A stretch of 40,517 nucleotides of DNA from Clostridia bacterium (GTDB lineage Bacteria; Bacillota; Clostridia; Christensenellales; Aristaeellaceae): the NCBI GenBank assembly GCA_900759005.1, contig CAAEUQ010000146.1, forward strand, positions 1 to 40,517, written 5' to 3'. Every line of letters starts with the position of its first letter. Positions within the stretch are counted from its first letter, which is position 1. Below are positions 8,463-17,131 of the stretch, in pieces. The notes under the pieces are model-generated. The model was given only the letters and a program-made list of their open reading frames with translations. It was not told where the DNA came from and ran no database searches. The position numbers and the translations under genes were made by a program.

Positions 8463-9910
8463 CGAGTGCCTCCAGAATGAACGAATGTGAATTCGCGCTT
8501 GAATTGATCGTAGATTTCTTCGTATGCTGAAACCAGACGAGCGTCCGGCTCGACCGTCCGTTCAAATGCAATCATGTTTTCCGCCGCATCCGCGACCGAG
8601 CCCATTTCGCCGATTGCCGCCAGCAGCGCCGAGCCCATTGCCGCTTCCGCGACCTTTGGAACCGCGAGCCGGCGGTTTAAGATGCTCGCGCGGATTTTCA
8701 GCCAGACGTCGCTTTTGCATACGCCGCCGGAGACGCAGATCGTGTCGCCGACCATGCAGCCGAGCGCCTGCATTCGCTCGAACGACAGCCTTTCCACGAA
8801 TCCGACGCCTTCCATCAGCACCGGATACAGGCGTTTGCCCAGTATATCGCCGAAATAGAAGCCTTCGAATTCGGAATCGACAAACGGGAAGCGCTCGCCC
8901 TTGCCGGAAAGCGGATAGCATCGCGCGCCGGTGGGGATCAGCTTCTCCGCTTCCGCGTTGATTTCGGCGTAGCTGCGCCCGTCCGCCGCGAGTGTCAGGC
9001 ATTTTCCACCGACATTGCCTGCGCCGCCGAGCAGCCATTCGCCACCCGGCAGGCGATGCGAATAGCTCGAGCCGTTTGGATCAATGACGAGCTCGCGCGT
9101 GACGCCCTTTAATACGAACGTCGTGCCAATGATCGAAGCCCAGCTGCCGACGCGCACAGCGCCTGCCGCGATCGCCGAAGCCGTGCCGTCTGTTGCGCCG
9201 CCGACCACCGGCGTGCCCTCCGAAAGACCGAAGCGTGCGGCGGCAGAGGCGTTTACGCGCGCAAATGCTTCGCCCGAGCGCACGACGAACGGCAGCTTTT
9301 TCAGATCGATTCCGAGCTTTTCAATCCCTTCGCCCCAGCGCCGCGCGATCGGATCAAAGCCGGTTTTCAGCGCGTTTGAATCGTCTGAAACGCTGAATTC
9401 GCCGGTCAGAAGTCCGGCAATATAGTCCGCCTGATGCGCAAATACCCGCGTTTTTTCGTAAATCTCCGGTTCGTTTCGCATTAGATACAGAATTCTTGAA
9501 AGCGAAAAGGACGCGCCGAAGCGCAGCCCGAGCTTTTTCTCGTGCGCGTTCATCGCCGCGTGAACGATCGCCGCTTCTTTCTTTGCGCGCGGATCGTTGT
9601 ACATGATTCCGTTCATCAGCGGTGCAAAATTCGCGTCCAGCGGGACGATTGTGCCGCTTGTTCCGTCGATCGAGATTGCGCGAATCCGGTCGGCGGACAG
9701 TCCTTTTTCGCGCAGCGCGCGAACGCAGCCGACGATCGCCGTTTCCGCCGCGCGCGCCCAGTCCTCCGGCGATTGTTCGCAATACGCCGCTACATCGGCG
9801 ACGTTCAGCGTTTCAAACGGCGCGGATTTTGCCGCTATTACTTCGCCGTGCTCGTTCACAACCGCGCAGCGCACGCCCTGCGTGCCCGCGTCTATGCCCA
9901 TAAACAGCAT
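8459..9910 (-). CDS. FGGY-family carbohydrate kinase (xylulokinase/ribulokinase-like)
   Basis: An ATP-dependent sugar kinase of the ASKHA fold, 483 residues. GIDAGTQGVR (5-14) is the first phosphate loop, IDGTSG (81-86) the sugar-site region, GGATDGT (237-243) holds the likely catalytic Asp241, and SGGVCKSD (394-401) is the adenosine motif. It is the first gene of the minus-strand operon, with a strong promoter at 9950-9978. Pentulose is the commonest substrate for this branch, but no isomerase is next door, so the sugar is not assigned. Coupling to a phosphohexomutase and an MFS transporter points to uptake and phosphorylation of a sugar. Confidence 0.85.
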   Translation of the reverse strand: MLFMGIDAGTQGVRCAVVNEHGEVIAAKSAPFETLNVADVAAYCEQSPEDWARAAETAIVGCVRALREKGLSADRIRAISIDGTSGTIVPLDANFAPLMNGIMYNDPRAKKEAAIVHAAMNAHEKKLGLRFGASFSLSRILYLMRNEPEIYEKTRVFAHQADYIAGLLTGEFSVSDDSNALKTGFDPIARRWGEGIEKLGIDLKKLPFVVRSGEAFARVNASAAARFGLSEGTPVVGGATDGTASAIAAGAVRVGSWASIIGTTFVLKGVTRELVIDPNGSSYSHRLPGGEWLLGGAGNVGGKCLTLAADGRSYAEINAEAEKLIPTGARCYPLSGKGERFPFVDSEFEGFYFGDILGKRLYPVLMEGVGFVERLSFERMQALGCMVGDTICVSGGVCKSDVWLKIRASILNRRLAVPKVAEAAMGSALLAAIGEMGSVADAAENMIAFERTVEPDARLVSAYEEIYDQFKREFTFVHSGGTR

Positions 9911-9949
9911 TCAAATCCCGTTCCCTTCGGCGTAAATCATTCTGCCGCC

Positions 9950-9978
9950 ATTATACCAGATGCTTCCAATGCTGTAAA
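9950..9978 (-). promoter_or_regulatory. Sigma-A type promoter of the FGGY operon
   Basis: Read on the minus strand, TTTACA (9978-9973) and TATAAT (9955-9950) are 17 bases apart, about 40 bases upstream of the kinase start. Confidence 0.75.
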
Positions 9979-9983
9979 GCGGC

Positions 9984-10013
9984 TTGACAAAATATTGCGG
10001 TATCAAGTATAAT
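9984..10013 (+). promoter_or_regulatory. Sigma-A type promoter of the SH3/lysozyme gene
   Basis: TTGACA (9984-9989) and TATAAT (10008-10013) with an 18-base spacer. This rules out a start at the TTG at 9984 and supports the ATG at 10047. Its -35 box is only 5 bases from the -35 box of the divergent kinase promoter. Confidence 0.8.
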
Positions 10014-10046
10014 TATTTCAAAATTATTACGAAAAGAGGGCTTGAT

Positions 10047-11171
10047 ATGCGAAAAGTATTCAAAATATTGCCGATATTGCTCGCTTTTACATTCATTTGC
10101 GGCGCAAACGCGGAATATTCAGCGATCGTGACGCAGCCCCAGGCAGCGGTCTATGCGGATGAAAACTGCCTGTGGCAGATCGGCGCGCTGCCGTTTGCGA
10201 CGGTCGTTTCGGTAGAAAGCGGCGGCGGAACCGGCGCACGAATCCGATTTGGCGATTATACGGGCTATATGCAATCCGGCTCGATCGTTGAAATTGCGAG
10301 AATCGCGACGCGCGTTGAAACCAATGCCGATACGCGCGTGTTCGCATTTCCCGATTTTGGCAGCATGAGCATTCCGATTCCGCGCGGCATGAAGATGAAT
10401 CGAATCGCGGTAAACGGCGATTGGGCGATGGTTGAAAACGCCGGAATCATCGCGTACGCATGGAACGCGCATTTAAGAGAACCGTCCGCGCAGGAAGAAG
10501 AGCCGGTGATTTCCGTTAATCTCCCCGTGCAGACGGCGGAAAAGACGGAGGTATTCGACGCGCCGAACGGCAAATCGCTGGGCACGCTTCCGAAGGGTTC
10601 GCGGGTAACGATCGTCGCCGTGCGCGGCGAATGGGCGCTGATCGATCGAAACGGTCAGACCGGCTGCGCGAGGTTTTCGTCGTTCGCGCCCGTGGAGGAC
10701 GAGCCCATAATCGAGGACAAAACGCCGATCTTTCAGGAAAAGAGTGCAGAGAAAACGATTTACCGATTTTTGACCGAGCAGATGGGCTTGAATACCGCCG
10801 CAGCATGCGGCATTCTCGCAAACGTCGAGCGTGAATGCGATTTCAGAATCAATTTGACCAGTTCGGATGGCGGCTATGGTATCGTCCAGTGGACAGGCGT
10901 TCGAAATCGAAATCTCAAGAACTGGTGTAAAAAGAACGACTATGATTATAAAACGCTCGAAGGACAGCTCCGCTTTCTGGAATATGAATTGAATGGAAGC
11001 TATTCCAAAATTCTGAAAACGATGAAGAACATCGAGAATTCGCCTGCCGGTGCATATGAAGCGGCGTATTACTTCTGCTACAATTTCGAAATTCCGGCAA
11101 ACCGCGTCCAGAACAGCATTCGCCGCGGAAATATCGCGAAGGATACCTATTGGAAACGCTATGCGGGCTGA
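10047..11171 (+). CDS. Secreted SH3-domain protein with phage-tail-lysozyme-like domain
   Basis: A 374-residue exported protein. Residues 1-22 form a signal peptide ending ANA. Three bacterial SH3-like repeats follow (about 24-80, 85-145 and 155-220). A C-terminal domain (about 235-374) matches the Phage_lysozyme2 family: Gln-Met-Gly-Leu helix, AAACGILANVEREC with the probable catalytic Glu, GYGIVQWTG, then QLRFLEYEL. It probably hydrolyses peptidoglycan outside the membrane, the SH3 repeats binding the wall. No other phage genes are nearby, so it is a resident enzyme. The start is placed at 10047 because AAAGAGGG precedes it and because the upstream in-frame codons lie in the promoter. It converges on an L,D-transpeptidase gene. 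Confidence 0.82.
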   Translation: MRKVFKILPILLAFTFICGANAEYSAIVTQPQAAVYADENCLWQIGALPFATVVSVESGGGTGARIRFGDYTGYMQSGSIVEIARIATRVETNADTRVFAFPDFGSMSIPIPRGMKMNRIAVNGDWAMVENAGIIAYAWNAHLREPSAQEEEPVISVNLPVQTAEKTEVFDAPNGKSLGTLPKGSRVTIVAVRGEWALIDRNGQTGCARFSSFAPVEDEPIIEDKTPIFQEKSAEKTIYRFLTEQMGLNTAAACGILANVERECDFRINLTSSDGGYGIVQWTGVRNRNLKNWCKKNDYDYKTLEGQLRFLEYELNGSYSKILKTMKNIENSPAGAYEAAYYFCYNFEIPANRVQNSIRRGNIAKDTYWKRYAG

Positions 11172-11204
11172 AAAAATTCCCGAGGAAGACCCTCGGGAAA
11201 AGCT
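11171..11204. terminator. Bidirectional rho-independent terminator
   Basis: A 9-bp perfect stem, TTCCCGAGG (11177-11185) and CCTCGGGAA (11191-11199), with a 5-base loop. Six A residues precede it, giving a T6 tail on the minus strand after the L,D-transpeptidase gene. AAGCTTT follows on the plus strand. Confidence 0.85.
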
Positions 11205-13118
11205 TTATTCGGCGATAAACGCCAGTGCGCCGTCGCTCATGTAGCCGCGATTGCCGTTTAAGTCGATCAGACTCCAGCCGTTCGCGGTCGAGATCAGCTT
11301 TAGCTCCAGATCCGCCGGAAGATAGCCGATTTGATTGCCCGCACCGTTCGATTCGCTGTAAACCGGCGCGCCGTCCTCCGCGGTTACGATCGCGTAAACG
11401 TCCGTCAGGCAGCCGTACTGAACCATCGTCAGGTATTCCTCTGCCGTTGCGTCCGCAGGCGCCTCGTCGCCCAGATAATCCTTTGGACCACGGAAAAATT
11501 CGAGGTAATCGTTCAGCGCATAGCCGCGCCGACCGTCAATCGCCAGCAGCGACCAGCCCGAGCCTTTTACCAGCACGTGAACGCGCGAATCGTTCTTCAT
11601 GCTGATCACCACTTCGCCCGACGCGTCGGGAACGCTTCGCAGATTCAGCTCCGTTCGATCGTCGCCGGTTGTGACCCGTGCATAGCTCTCGACCGATTCA
11701 AATTCAGTCAGCGCGCCGCGTCCGGTCAGGTATTCGGAGAAAGCTACCGAAGGATATTCCGCGCCTGCGGCGTATTCTTCAGGTGTTTTGCCGATTGTAT
11801 AGCGCGCGCCGGAGGCATCCGAATAGACAAGCGTCGCCGTTTCCTGGTTCAGCGTAATCAGATTGTTCGTATGCAGATAGCCGGTCGCGCCGCCGTTTGC
11901 TACCAGTGCCCATCCGTTTTCAACGCCGAGCACCAGCACTTCAAATCCGTTTGGAACGAGCCCGTAGCTGTCGCTGTCCGAGGTCGGGCGCGAACGCAGG
12001 CGCACATTATCGGACGATTTGACCGAAACGCGTGCGCGCACAATAGCGCCGGCGGTTTCCTCCATCGTGTAATCCGGCGAATCCACAAACAGACCGCGCA
12101 CCGTTTCCGCCTCGTAAAACGCCGCCTTTTGCATTTCCGCGCTCGCGGTGCCGTCGACGAAGAAGATGTACGCGCGCTGGAATCGCTTGATTGCTTCAAT
12201 CGTTTCCGGAGAACAGACGCCGTCGATTTCGCCATCATACAGCTTGAGCGTTTTCAGATTTTCCTGAAGCGCCGAAACGTTCGCGCCCGTCATGCCTTCC
12301 GTAATCGGAACGTTCATGGAAGCCGGTGCGTCGGGCGCGTTGATCGCCGAAATGAATTCGGGATCTGCCTGCCCCGTTTCTGGAAGAGAAAGCATCTGTT
12401 GCGCCTCGGTCACGGCGTTCACGGTCGTCGTTCGGTAAAAGCCGTCGACCTCGCCCGCGTAAAATCCCAGTTCCTTCAAACGCGTTTGCAGCGCGGAAAC
12501 TGCCTCGCCGCTGGAGAAACGCCCGAGGGTGTTCGGGTCAGCCGGCTTGTTCAGCCATTCGTCGTATGTAAGTCCCGAATCAATCGTATAAGTAGAAGAA
12601 ATCACCAGATCGCGCAGATCGTCGTCGCGCGCTTCGCTTTTGTAAATCCGGCAGAGCGTGCCGATTTCGCAGTTCAGCGCAATCCATTCGGCATTCTCCG
12701 GCAGAAGGCGAATGCAGCCGTGGCTCGCGGGATAGCCGAGCGCGTCGATGTCCTCCTGAAATACCGTGCTTTCATCCCGAGAAGCGTATTCGCAGGAATG
12801 AAACAGGAATTTGTTCTTGATGCGCGTCGCATATTTGACGTAGCATTTGAATTCCGGCAGGTAATACCATTCCGTGCGCTCGCTGCTGCGGCGCTTGGCT
12901 GGCAGGTAGAACACGCCCAGCGGCGTATTGTCCTCGATGCCGGTCGAGCACGCCATCTGACGCACGATTTCGCCGTCCGACGAACGATAGATCGTAACAA
13001 TTTGATTCGAAATGTCCACGCCGATGAAATACGGCTTATCGTAATCGGCAAACGCCGAAACGGGCGGAAAAATAAGAATCAGCGTAAGAAGAAGGACTGC
13101 GATCGATTTCAGCTTCAT
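11205..13118 (-). CDS. Secreted L,D-transpeptidase (YkuD) with PG-binding and SH3 repeats
   Basis: A 637-residue exported protein that forms or edits 3-3 peptidoglycan cross-links. A signal peptide (1-25, ending AFA) is followed at once by the YkuD catalytic domain (about 28-160) with His107 and the SHGCIRL motif (132-138, nucleophile Cys135). Two PG_binding_1 domains (about 200-258 and 264-332) and three SH3-like repeats (about 345-410, 470-530, 570-637) follow. The catalytic domain being N-terminal, before the wall-binding modules, is the reverse of many family members. The ATG at 13118 is chosen because AAAGGGAG lies just upstream; a TTG at 13139 overlaps that site. Possible promoter at 13155-13183. 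Confidence 0.88.
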   Translation of the reverse strand: MKLKSIAVLLLTLILIFPPVSAFADYDKPYFIGVDISNQIVTIYRSSDGEIVRQMACSTGIEDNTPLGVFYLPAKRRSSERTEWYYLPEFKCYVKYATRIKNKFLFHSCEYASRDESTVFQEDIDALGYPASHGCIRLLPENAEWIALNCEIGTLCRIYKSEARDDDLRDLVISSTYTIDSGLTYDEWLNKPADPNTLGRFSSGEAVSALQTRLKELGFYAGEVDGFYRTTTVNAVTEAQQMLSLPETGQADPEFISAINAPDAPASMNVPITEGMTGANVSALQENLKTLKLYDGEIDGVCSPETIEAIKRFQRAYIFFVDGTASAEMQKAAFYEAETVRGLFVDSPDYTMEETAGAIVRARVSVKSSDNVRLRSRPTSDSDSYGLVPNGFEVLVLGVENGWALVANGGATGYLHTNNLITLNQETATLVYSDASGARYTIGKTPEEYAAGAEYPSVAFSEYLTGRGALTEFESVESYARVTTGDDRTELNLRSVPDASGEVVISMKNDSRVHVLVKGSGWSLLAIDGRRGYALNDYLEFFRGPKDYLGDEAPADATAEEYLTMVQYGCLTDVYAIVTAEDGAPVYSESNGAGNQIGYLPADLELKLISTANGWSLIDLNGNRGYMSDGALAFIAE

Positions 13119-13154
13119 GCGCGCGCTCCCTTTGATCAAAATAATATTATAATA

Positions 13155-13183
13155 AGTATATCATGCCTCGAAACAAATTGCAA
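13155..13183 (-). promoter_or_regulatory. Probable promoter of the L,D-transpeptidase gene
   Basis: On the minus strand TTGCAA (13183-13178) and TATACT (13160-13155) are 17 bases apart. A second TATAAT at 13151-13146 is present without a well-placed -35. Confidence 0.5.
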
Positions 13184-13229
13184 CAAGTTCAAAATATTGT
13201 ACCAGACGTCCCGCAGCGCGCGGAAAAAC

Positions 13230-13258
13230 TTGACCGCGGAGCGATTTGGACGTATAAT
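13230..13258 (+). promoter_or_regulatory. Sigma-A type promoter of the Big_2/M48 operon
   Basis: TTGACC (13230-13235), 17 bases, TATAAT (13253-13258), 39 bases before the ATG at 13297. Confidence 0.8.
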
Positions 13259-13296
13259 TATCATTGTATTTGAATGCCCAACGGAGGTTTTTGCTC

Positions 13297-14655
13297 ATGA
13301 AAACGACGCTTGGAAGGCTTGCGGCGTACGCGTGCATCGTGCTCGCGGCGATCATTCTGTTTTTGCCGATGCGCGCGGGCAGAGAGGATAAGCTGATCCT
13401 CGGCACTTACGCGCTTTCGCTCAAGCCCGGCGAACGATTTATTCTGGGTTACGCGCTGGATTCCGCAGAGGAACAGACGGTTGCGTTCGCGTCGGAAGCG
13501 CCGAATATCGCGTCCGTGGACGCGTCGGGCATGATTACCGCCGTGTCGCCCGGAAAGACGCGCGTGAACGTCAGAACCTCCGGCGGAATTACGAAAAAAG
13601 TAGCTGTGACGGTCGAAGGCGTGCCGGTCACGAGTTTTTCGCTGAATGTGGACGCACTCGAACTCAACAAGGGCGACGTCAGCGGCCTGAGCTGCGTATA
13701 TAATGAAGGCGCGTCCGCCAGAAGCGTCGAATGGTATTCCGCAAACGAAGCGGTGGCGCAGGTTGACGGTGCGGGGCGCGTTTCGGCGGTCGGCGCGGGG
13801 GAGACGTATATCGTCGCAATGACGGACGATGGCTTTTCCGCCGCGGCAAAGGTTACGGTAAACGTACGCGGAACGGCGGTTTCGATCGTTCCGAGCACAA
13901 TGACGCTCGGCGTAGGTACGCGGCTTCAGCTGAGAACGTCGCTCCTGCCCGCAGATTCTACCGATACGCCGCTGAGTTGGACAAGCACCGCGACGAATGT
14001 GATTTCAATCGGCGAATCGGGCATTGTTCACGCAATCGCGCCCGGCGTCGCGACGATTACGCTCCGGACGAAGGGTGGGCTTGCCAATTCCGCAACGATC
14101 ACTGTCGAGCCCGCGGCAATGGATTTCCAGCTGACGCCAACGAGCGTAACGATCGAACGCGGCAGCAAGTTCTCTCTCGACGCGCAGCTGATCGGTGACA
14201 GCGCAAGCGTAAACCATCATATCGATTGGACGAGTGACAACCCCGCGGTCGCGACGGTGGAAAACGGCGTTCTGAACGCAATCGCCTCCGGCACGGCAAC
14301 CGTTACCGCCACGGCAGACGGATTTACGGGGGCCTGCCGCGTGCGCGTTCAGACTACCGTTCAGAAGATCGAGCTGAACCTGACGGAGATTACGCTGCTG
14401 CGCGAGGAAGCACGCAATCCCATTCAGTTGATTGCGACGGTGACGCCTGCGGACGCGGACGACCCGAGCGTGAAATTCATCTCCGATAACGAACTGGTTG
14501 CGACGGTTGCGCAGGACGGCACGGTCACGCCCACCGGCGGCTACGGCACGGCGCATATCATCGCGACAGCGGCGGGCGGCGCTGAAGCGAGATTTACCAT
14601 CAATGTCGTTACTGCGCCCGCAACGCCCGAACCGACCGCCGAAACGGCGAAATAA
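13297..14655 (+). CDS. Surface protein of tandem Big_2 immunoglobulin-like domains
   Basis: A 452-residue protein with a short positively charged start and one hydrophobic segment (about 8-25), acting as signal or anchor. Five Big_2-type beta-sandwich repeats of roughly 80 residues follow, each with an S/A-x-D/N-x-x-V/I-A-x-V motif and a GTATVTA-type ending (SEAPNIASVD, SANEAVAQVD, STATNVISI, SDNPAVATVE, SDNELVATV). The tail is Ala/Pro/Thr/Glu-rich, without an LPXTG signal. It likely extends outward as a stalk or adhesin. ACGGAGGT precedes the ATG; an upstream in-frame TTG at 13264 lies only 6 bases after the -10 box and is rejected. The M48 peptidase gene follows 15 bases downstream. Confidence 0.85.
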   Translation: MKTTLGRLAAYACIVLAAIILFLPMRAGREDKLILGTYALSLKPGERFILGYALDSAEEQTVAFASEAPNIASVDASGMITAVSPGKTRVNVRTSGGITKKVAVTVEGVPVTSFSLNVDALELNKGDVSGLSCVYNEGASARSVEWYSANEAVAQVDGAGRVSAVGAGETYIVAMTDDGFSAAAKVTVNVRGTAVSIVPSTMTLGVGTRLQLRTSLLPADSTDTPLSWTSTATNVISIGESGIVHAIAPGVATITLRTKGGLANSATITVEPAAMDFQLTPTSVTIERGSKFSLDAQLIGDSASVNHHIDWTSDNPAVATVENGVLNAIASGTATVTATADGFTGACRVRVQTTVQKIELNLTEITLLREEARNPIQLIATVTPADADDPSVKFISDNELVATVAQDGTVTPTGGYGTAHIIATAAGGAEARFTINVVTAPATPEPTAETAK

Positions 14656-14670
14656 GGGGGAAAAGCGCAT

Positions 14671-16662
14671 ATGAAATTCCGCGGGAAGCGCCTGCTGGCG
14701 GTGATTCTTTCGGGCGTTCTGTACCTGATCGCCATGGTTCTCGGTATTATGTTTACCCAAACGGGGAAGCAAATGAAAATAAACGCCGCGGCAATCGGCT
14801 CGGCCGTACTGTTGGCAGCGTGGCTGGTTGCCGGCGCACTTGCAATGCGGCGTTCAGGTAAAGTGCATATCGATTTGAAGGCGCACCGCAAGGAGATCCT
14901 TCAAAAGAAGAGCGCAATCGAAATCGATCCCGAGCGCGTGCGCCGAAGGGTTGGACGAATGGCGCTGCTCGTGCGCGCGATTCATGTGCTGGCGATTCTG
15001 CTGGTGCTCGCATTCGCGTTTTTGAATGCCGCGCAGAACGTTTATCCGGTGTTCCTTTCCGGAATGCTGTCGCTGCTTCTGTTGCCGGAACTGATAGGCG
15101 CATATTTCCGTTTCCGCTATACGCCGGAAACGCCGTGCGTGGATCAAAAGCGCTTCCCGCAGATTGTGAATGTGTTCGAGGAAGCCGCGCGGCTGAGCGG
15201 ATGCAGGCTGCCGGCGCGCCTTTATGTCTCCGGAAGCGGTTCGATCGGCGCATTCCGCGCAGAGAAAGCCAATGCCTATGGCATTATAGCGGACGATATG
15301 CTCGTTTCAATGCTTACGCGCGAGGAGCTGAAGAACATATTCCTGCACGAATTCGCGCATCTGACGGGACGCGAGGAAGCACGCCAGCACAGATGGAACG
15401 CCCTTGCCGGACGCGTTTCCTGTATGCAGGATCTGATGGACGAATGGCGCTTTTTCGCGCTGGGCGAAATCATGCTCGGCGCAGTATACGAGCGGTTTTC
15501 GATGCAGCTGGAGGAATACTCCGCGCTGATCAGCCGCCGAATGGAATTTGAAGCCGACCGCCGCGCGGCGGAAACGGGCGACGCGCAGGCGTTCGTCGAT
15601 GCGCTGGCGAAGATCAGCATATTCGGCGCGTATATGCGCGAGGATACGGCGAGCCCCTATCGCGTGTTCGAAAATGAAACGCTGCCGGACGATCCGGACG
15701 CAATCCGAGCGGCTGAATTTGATCGTCTGTATGCGCAGCGCGGCGCGTTCTGGCGCAAGGAACTGGAAACGGAGCTGCCGGCGCAGGTTGATTCGCATCC
15801 TACGTTTCGCGAGCGCCGCGAAGCGCTTGGAATTTCCGAATATGTTTGCGACCGCGAAGAGCCGAATGCGGATTACCGGCACGAAACGCTCGAGCTGCGC
15901 CGATGGGCGGGCAATGAGTTGCTGCGCGAATCCGGCGATTATGCGAAATTGCGGAAAAGGTTTTATCTGGATCGGAAGAAAAATATCGAGCGGCTGGATC
16001 AGCCGAACCTCGAAATGCGCGCGCAGATCGACGGTTTGTTTGAGCTGATCGGTCTGGACGACGCGCGCGCCGAATCGCTGGCGCGGAAAATACTTGAAAA
16101 TAAGCCGGACAATTCGCGCGCGGCGCTTGCGCTGGCGCATTGCCTTGCCGCGCGGCGCGACGACGAATGCATCGACTGGTACTATAAGGCGGCAGAAAGC
16201 GCGAATACCGCGCCGACTGCGATGGAGGAGCTCGGCGCATATCTTTTGAATCGCGGGTACACGGATTTGATCGATGATTATCGCGCGCGCAGCGATTCGC
16301 TTGTGCAGGGCTATGTGGATTTCCACGAAAAGATGGATCGAACGAATCCGAAGCAGCTCGAGGATCCGCGAATGGATTCCGAATTGCTGAAAGCGCTGGT
16401 TTCCGAAATCGTAAAAGGCGCGGAAAGCGAAATCGATCAGCTCTATTGCTGCGCAAAGCCGTTGCCCGGTGGAAAATACGCGCACATCTTCTTCATCGAT
16501 TTTGCGGCAGACGTCGGTGCTGAGCGCCGTGAGGAGATCGACAAACGCGCGTTTTACATTCTGGACGAGCGTCCGGAGGATTACGCGCTGGAAGACGCAG
16601 ACGATTTCGATATGTACGAAATCGAAAAGCGCGCCCCGCACGCGCTGGTGTGGCATAAGTAG
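14671..16662 (+). CDS. Membrane M48-type zinc metallopeptidase with long C-terminal extension
   Basis: A 663-residue protein with four hydrophobic segments (about 7-27, 38-58, 101-121, 124-142) and then a cytosolic peptidase domain. HEFAH (226-230) is the HExxH zinc motif and EFEAD (292-296) supplies the third ligand, as in HtpX/Ste24-like M48 peptidases. Residues ~390-663 form an extra region with helical, TPR-like stretches around 440-520 (ALALAHCLAA) and an acidic end. It may degrade or mature membrane proteins; a role on the co-transcribed Big_2 protein is only inference. The start ATG is preceded by AAGGGGGAAAAG. The distance to the next gene is 27 bases. Confidence 0.78.
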   Translation: MKFRGKRLLAVILSGVLYLIAMVLGIMFTQTGKQMKINAAAIGSAVLLAAWLVAGALAMRRSGKVHIDLKAHRKEILQKKSAIEIDPERVRRRVGRMALLVRAIHVLAILLVLAFAFLNAAQNVYPVFLSGMLSLLLLPELIGAYFRFRYTPETPCVDQKRFPQIVNVFEEAARLSGCRLPARLYVSGSGSIGAFRAEKANAYGIIADDMLVSMLTREELKNIFLHEFAHLTGREEARQHRWNALAGRVSCMQDLMDEWRFFALGEIMLGAVYERFSMQLEEYSALISRRMEFEADRRAAETGDAQAFVDALAKISIFGAYMREDTASPYRVFENETLPDDPDAIRAAEFDRLYAQRGAFWRKELETELPAQVDSHPTFRERREALGISEYVCDREEPNADYRHETLELRRWAGNELLRESGDYAKLRKRFYLDRKKNIERLDQPNLEMRAQIDGLFELIGLDDARAESLARKILENKPDNSRAALALAHCLAARRDDECIDWYYKAAESANTAPTAMEELGAYLLNRGYTDLIDDYRARSDSLVQGYVDFHEKMDRTNPKQLEDPRMDSELLKALVSEIVKGAESEIDQLYCCAKPLPGGKYAHIFFIDFAADVGAERREEIDKRAFYILDERPEDYALEDADDFDMYEIEKRAPHALVWHK

Positions 16663-16689
16663 GCTTATTTCTTTCAGGAGGGGAGAAAT

Positions 16690-17076
16690 GTGCGCAATTC
16701 CACAAACGATGACGTAAATGAAATCCCCGCCGTCAGCGTTTTTGAAAGAAAGCCGGACGTTGAAGCGATATTTGAATTCAACGGCGCAAGGCGCGCGCCG
16801 ATTTTCGACGGCTATCGACCGGCACATCGGATAAAGGATGATTATCTGACGTCGGGTTTGCATCATTATTTCCAAATGGAATCAGTGCCGCCGAATGGAA
16901 CGGTGCGCGGGACGATTACATTTATAACGCCTGAAGCATATCCCTACTGCCTTTGGCAGGGCAAACGGATTAGCATTCAGGAGGGCGAGCGCATTGTGGG
17001 CTGGGCTACGATTACGCAAATCCTGAATCCACTTTTGCGTGCGGAAAAGACAGAATTGAATGCCGATGAACTCTAG
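16690..17076 (+). CDS. Stand-alone EF-Tu-type beta-barrel protein
   Basis: A 128-residue protein resembling only the third (C-terminal) barrel of EF-Tu: a PIFDGYRPAH strand, then MESVPPNGTVRGTITF, then a GKRISIQEGERIVGWATIT ending, where EF-Tu has its FxIREGGRTVGxGxVxxI strand. No GTPase domain is present here. In EF-Tu that barrel contacts tRNA and EF-Ts, but the role of the orphan form is not known to me. GTG at 16690 is the start: AGGAGGGGAG lies before it, while the overlapping ATG at 16688 opens a frame that stops after nine codons. It is the third gene of the Big_2/M48 operon. Confidence 0.65.
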   Translation: MRNSTNDDVNEIPAVSVFERKPDVEAIFEFNGARRAPIFDGYRPAHRIKDDYLTSGLHHYFQMESVPPNGTVRGTITFITPEAYPYCLWQGKRISIQEGERIVGWATITQILNPLLRAEKTELNADEL

Positions 17077-17131
17077 CGGAGTTTACAAGCGAACCTTATA
17101 ATAGAAGAAAACGCCCGAAGGGATGGAACAC

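Noticed and set aside
10740..11171. Prophage remnant suggested by the phage-tail-lysozyme-like domain
   Set aside because: No other phage genes, no att-like repeats and no composition change; the domain sits in a signal-peptide SH3 protein with its own promoter.
11331..13391. A 686-codon plus-strand open frame opposite the L,D-transpeptidase gene
   Set aside because: No ribosome site, biased low-complexity composition (Arg, Val, Phe), and it runs through a terminator side and a promoter. The minus-strand gene has the SHGCIRL catalytic motif and a signal peptide.
16688..16717. ATG start at 16688 for the EF-Tu-like gene
   Set aside because: That frame ends after nine codons; GTG at 16690 opens the conserved frame with the same ribosome site.
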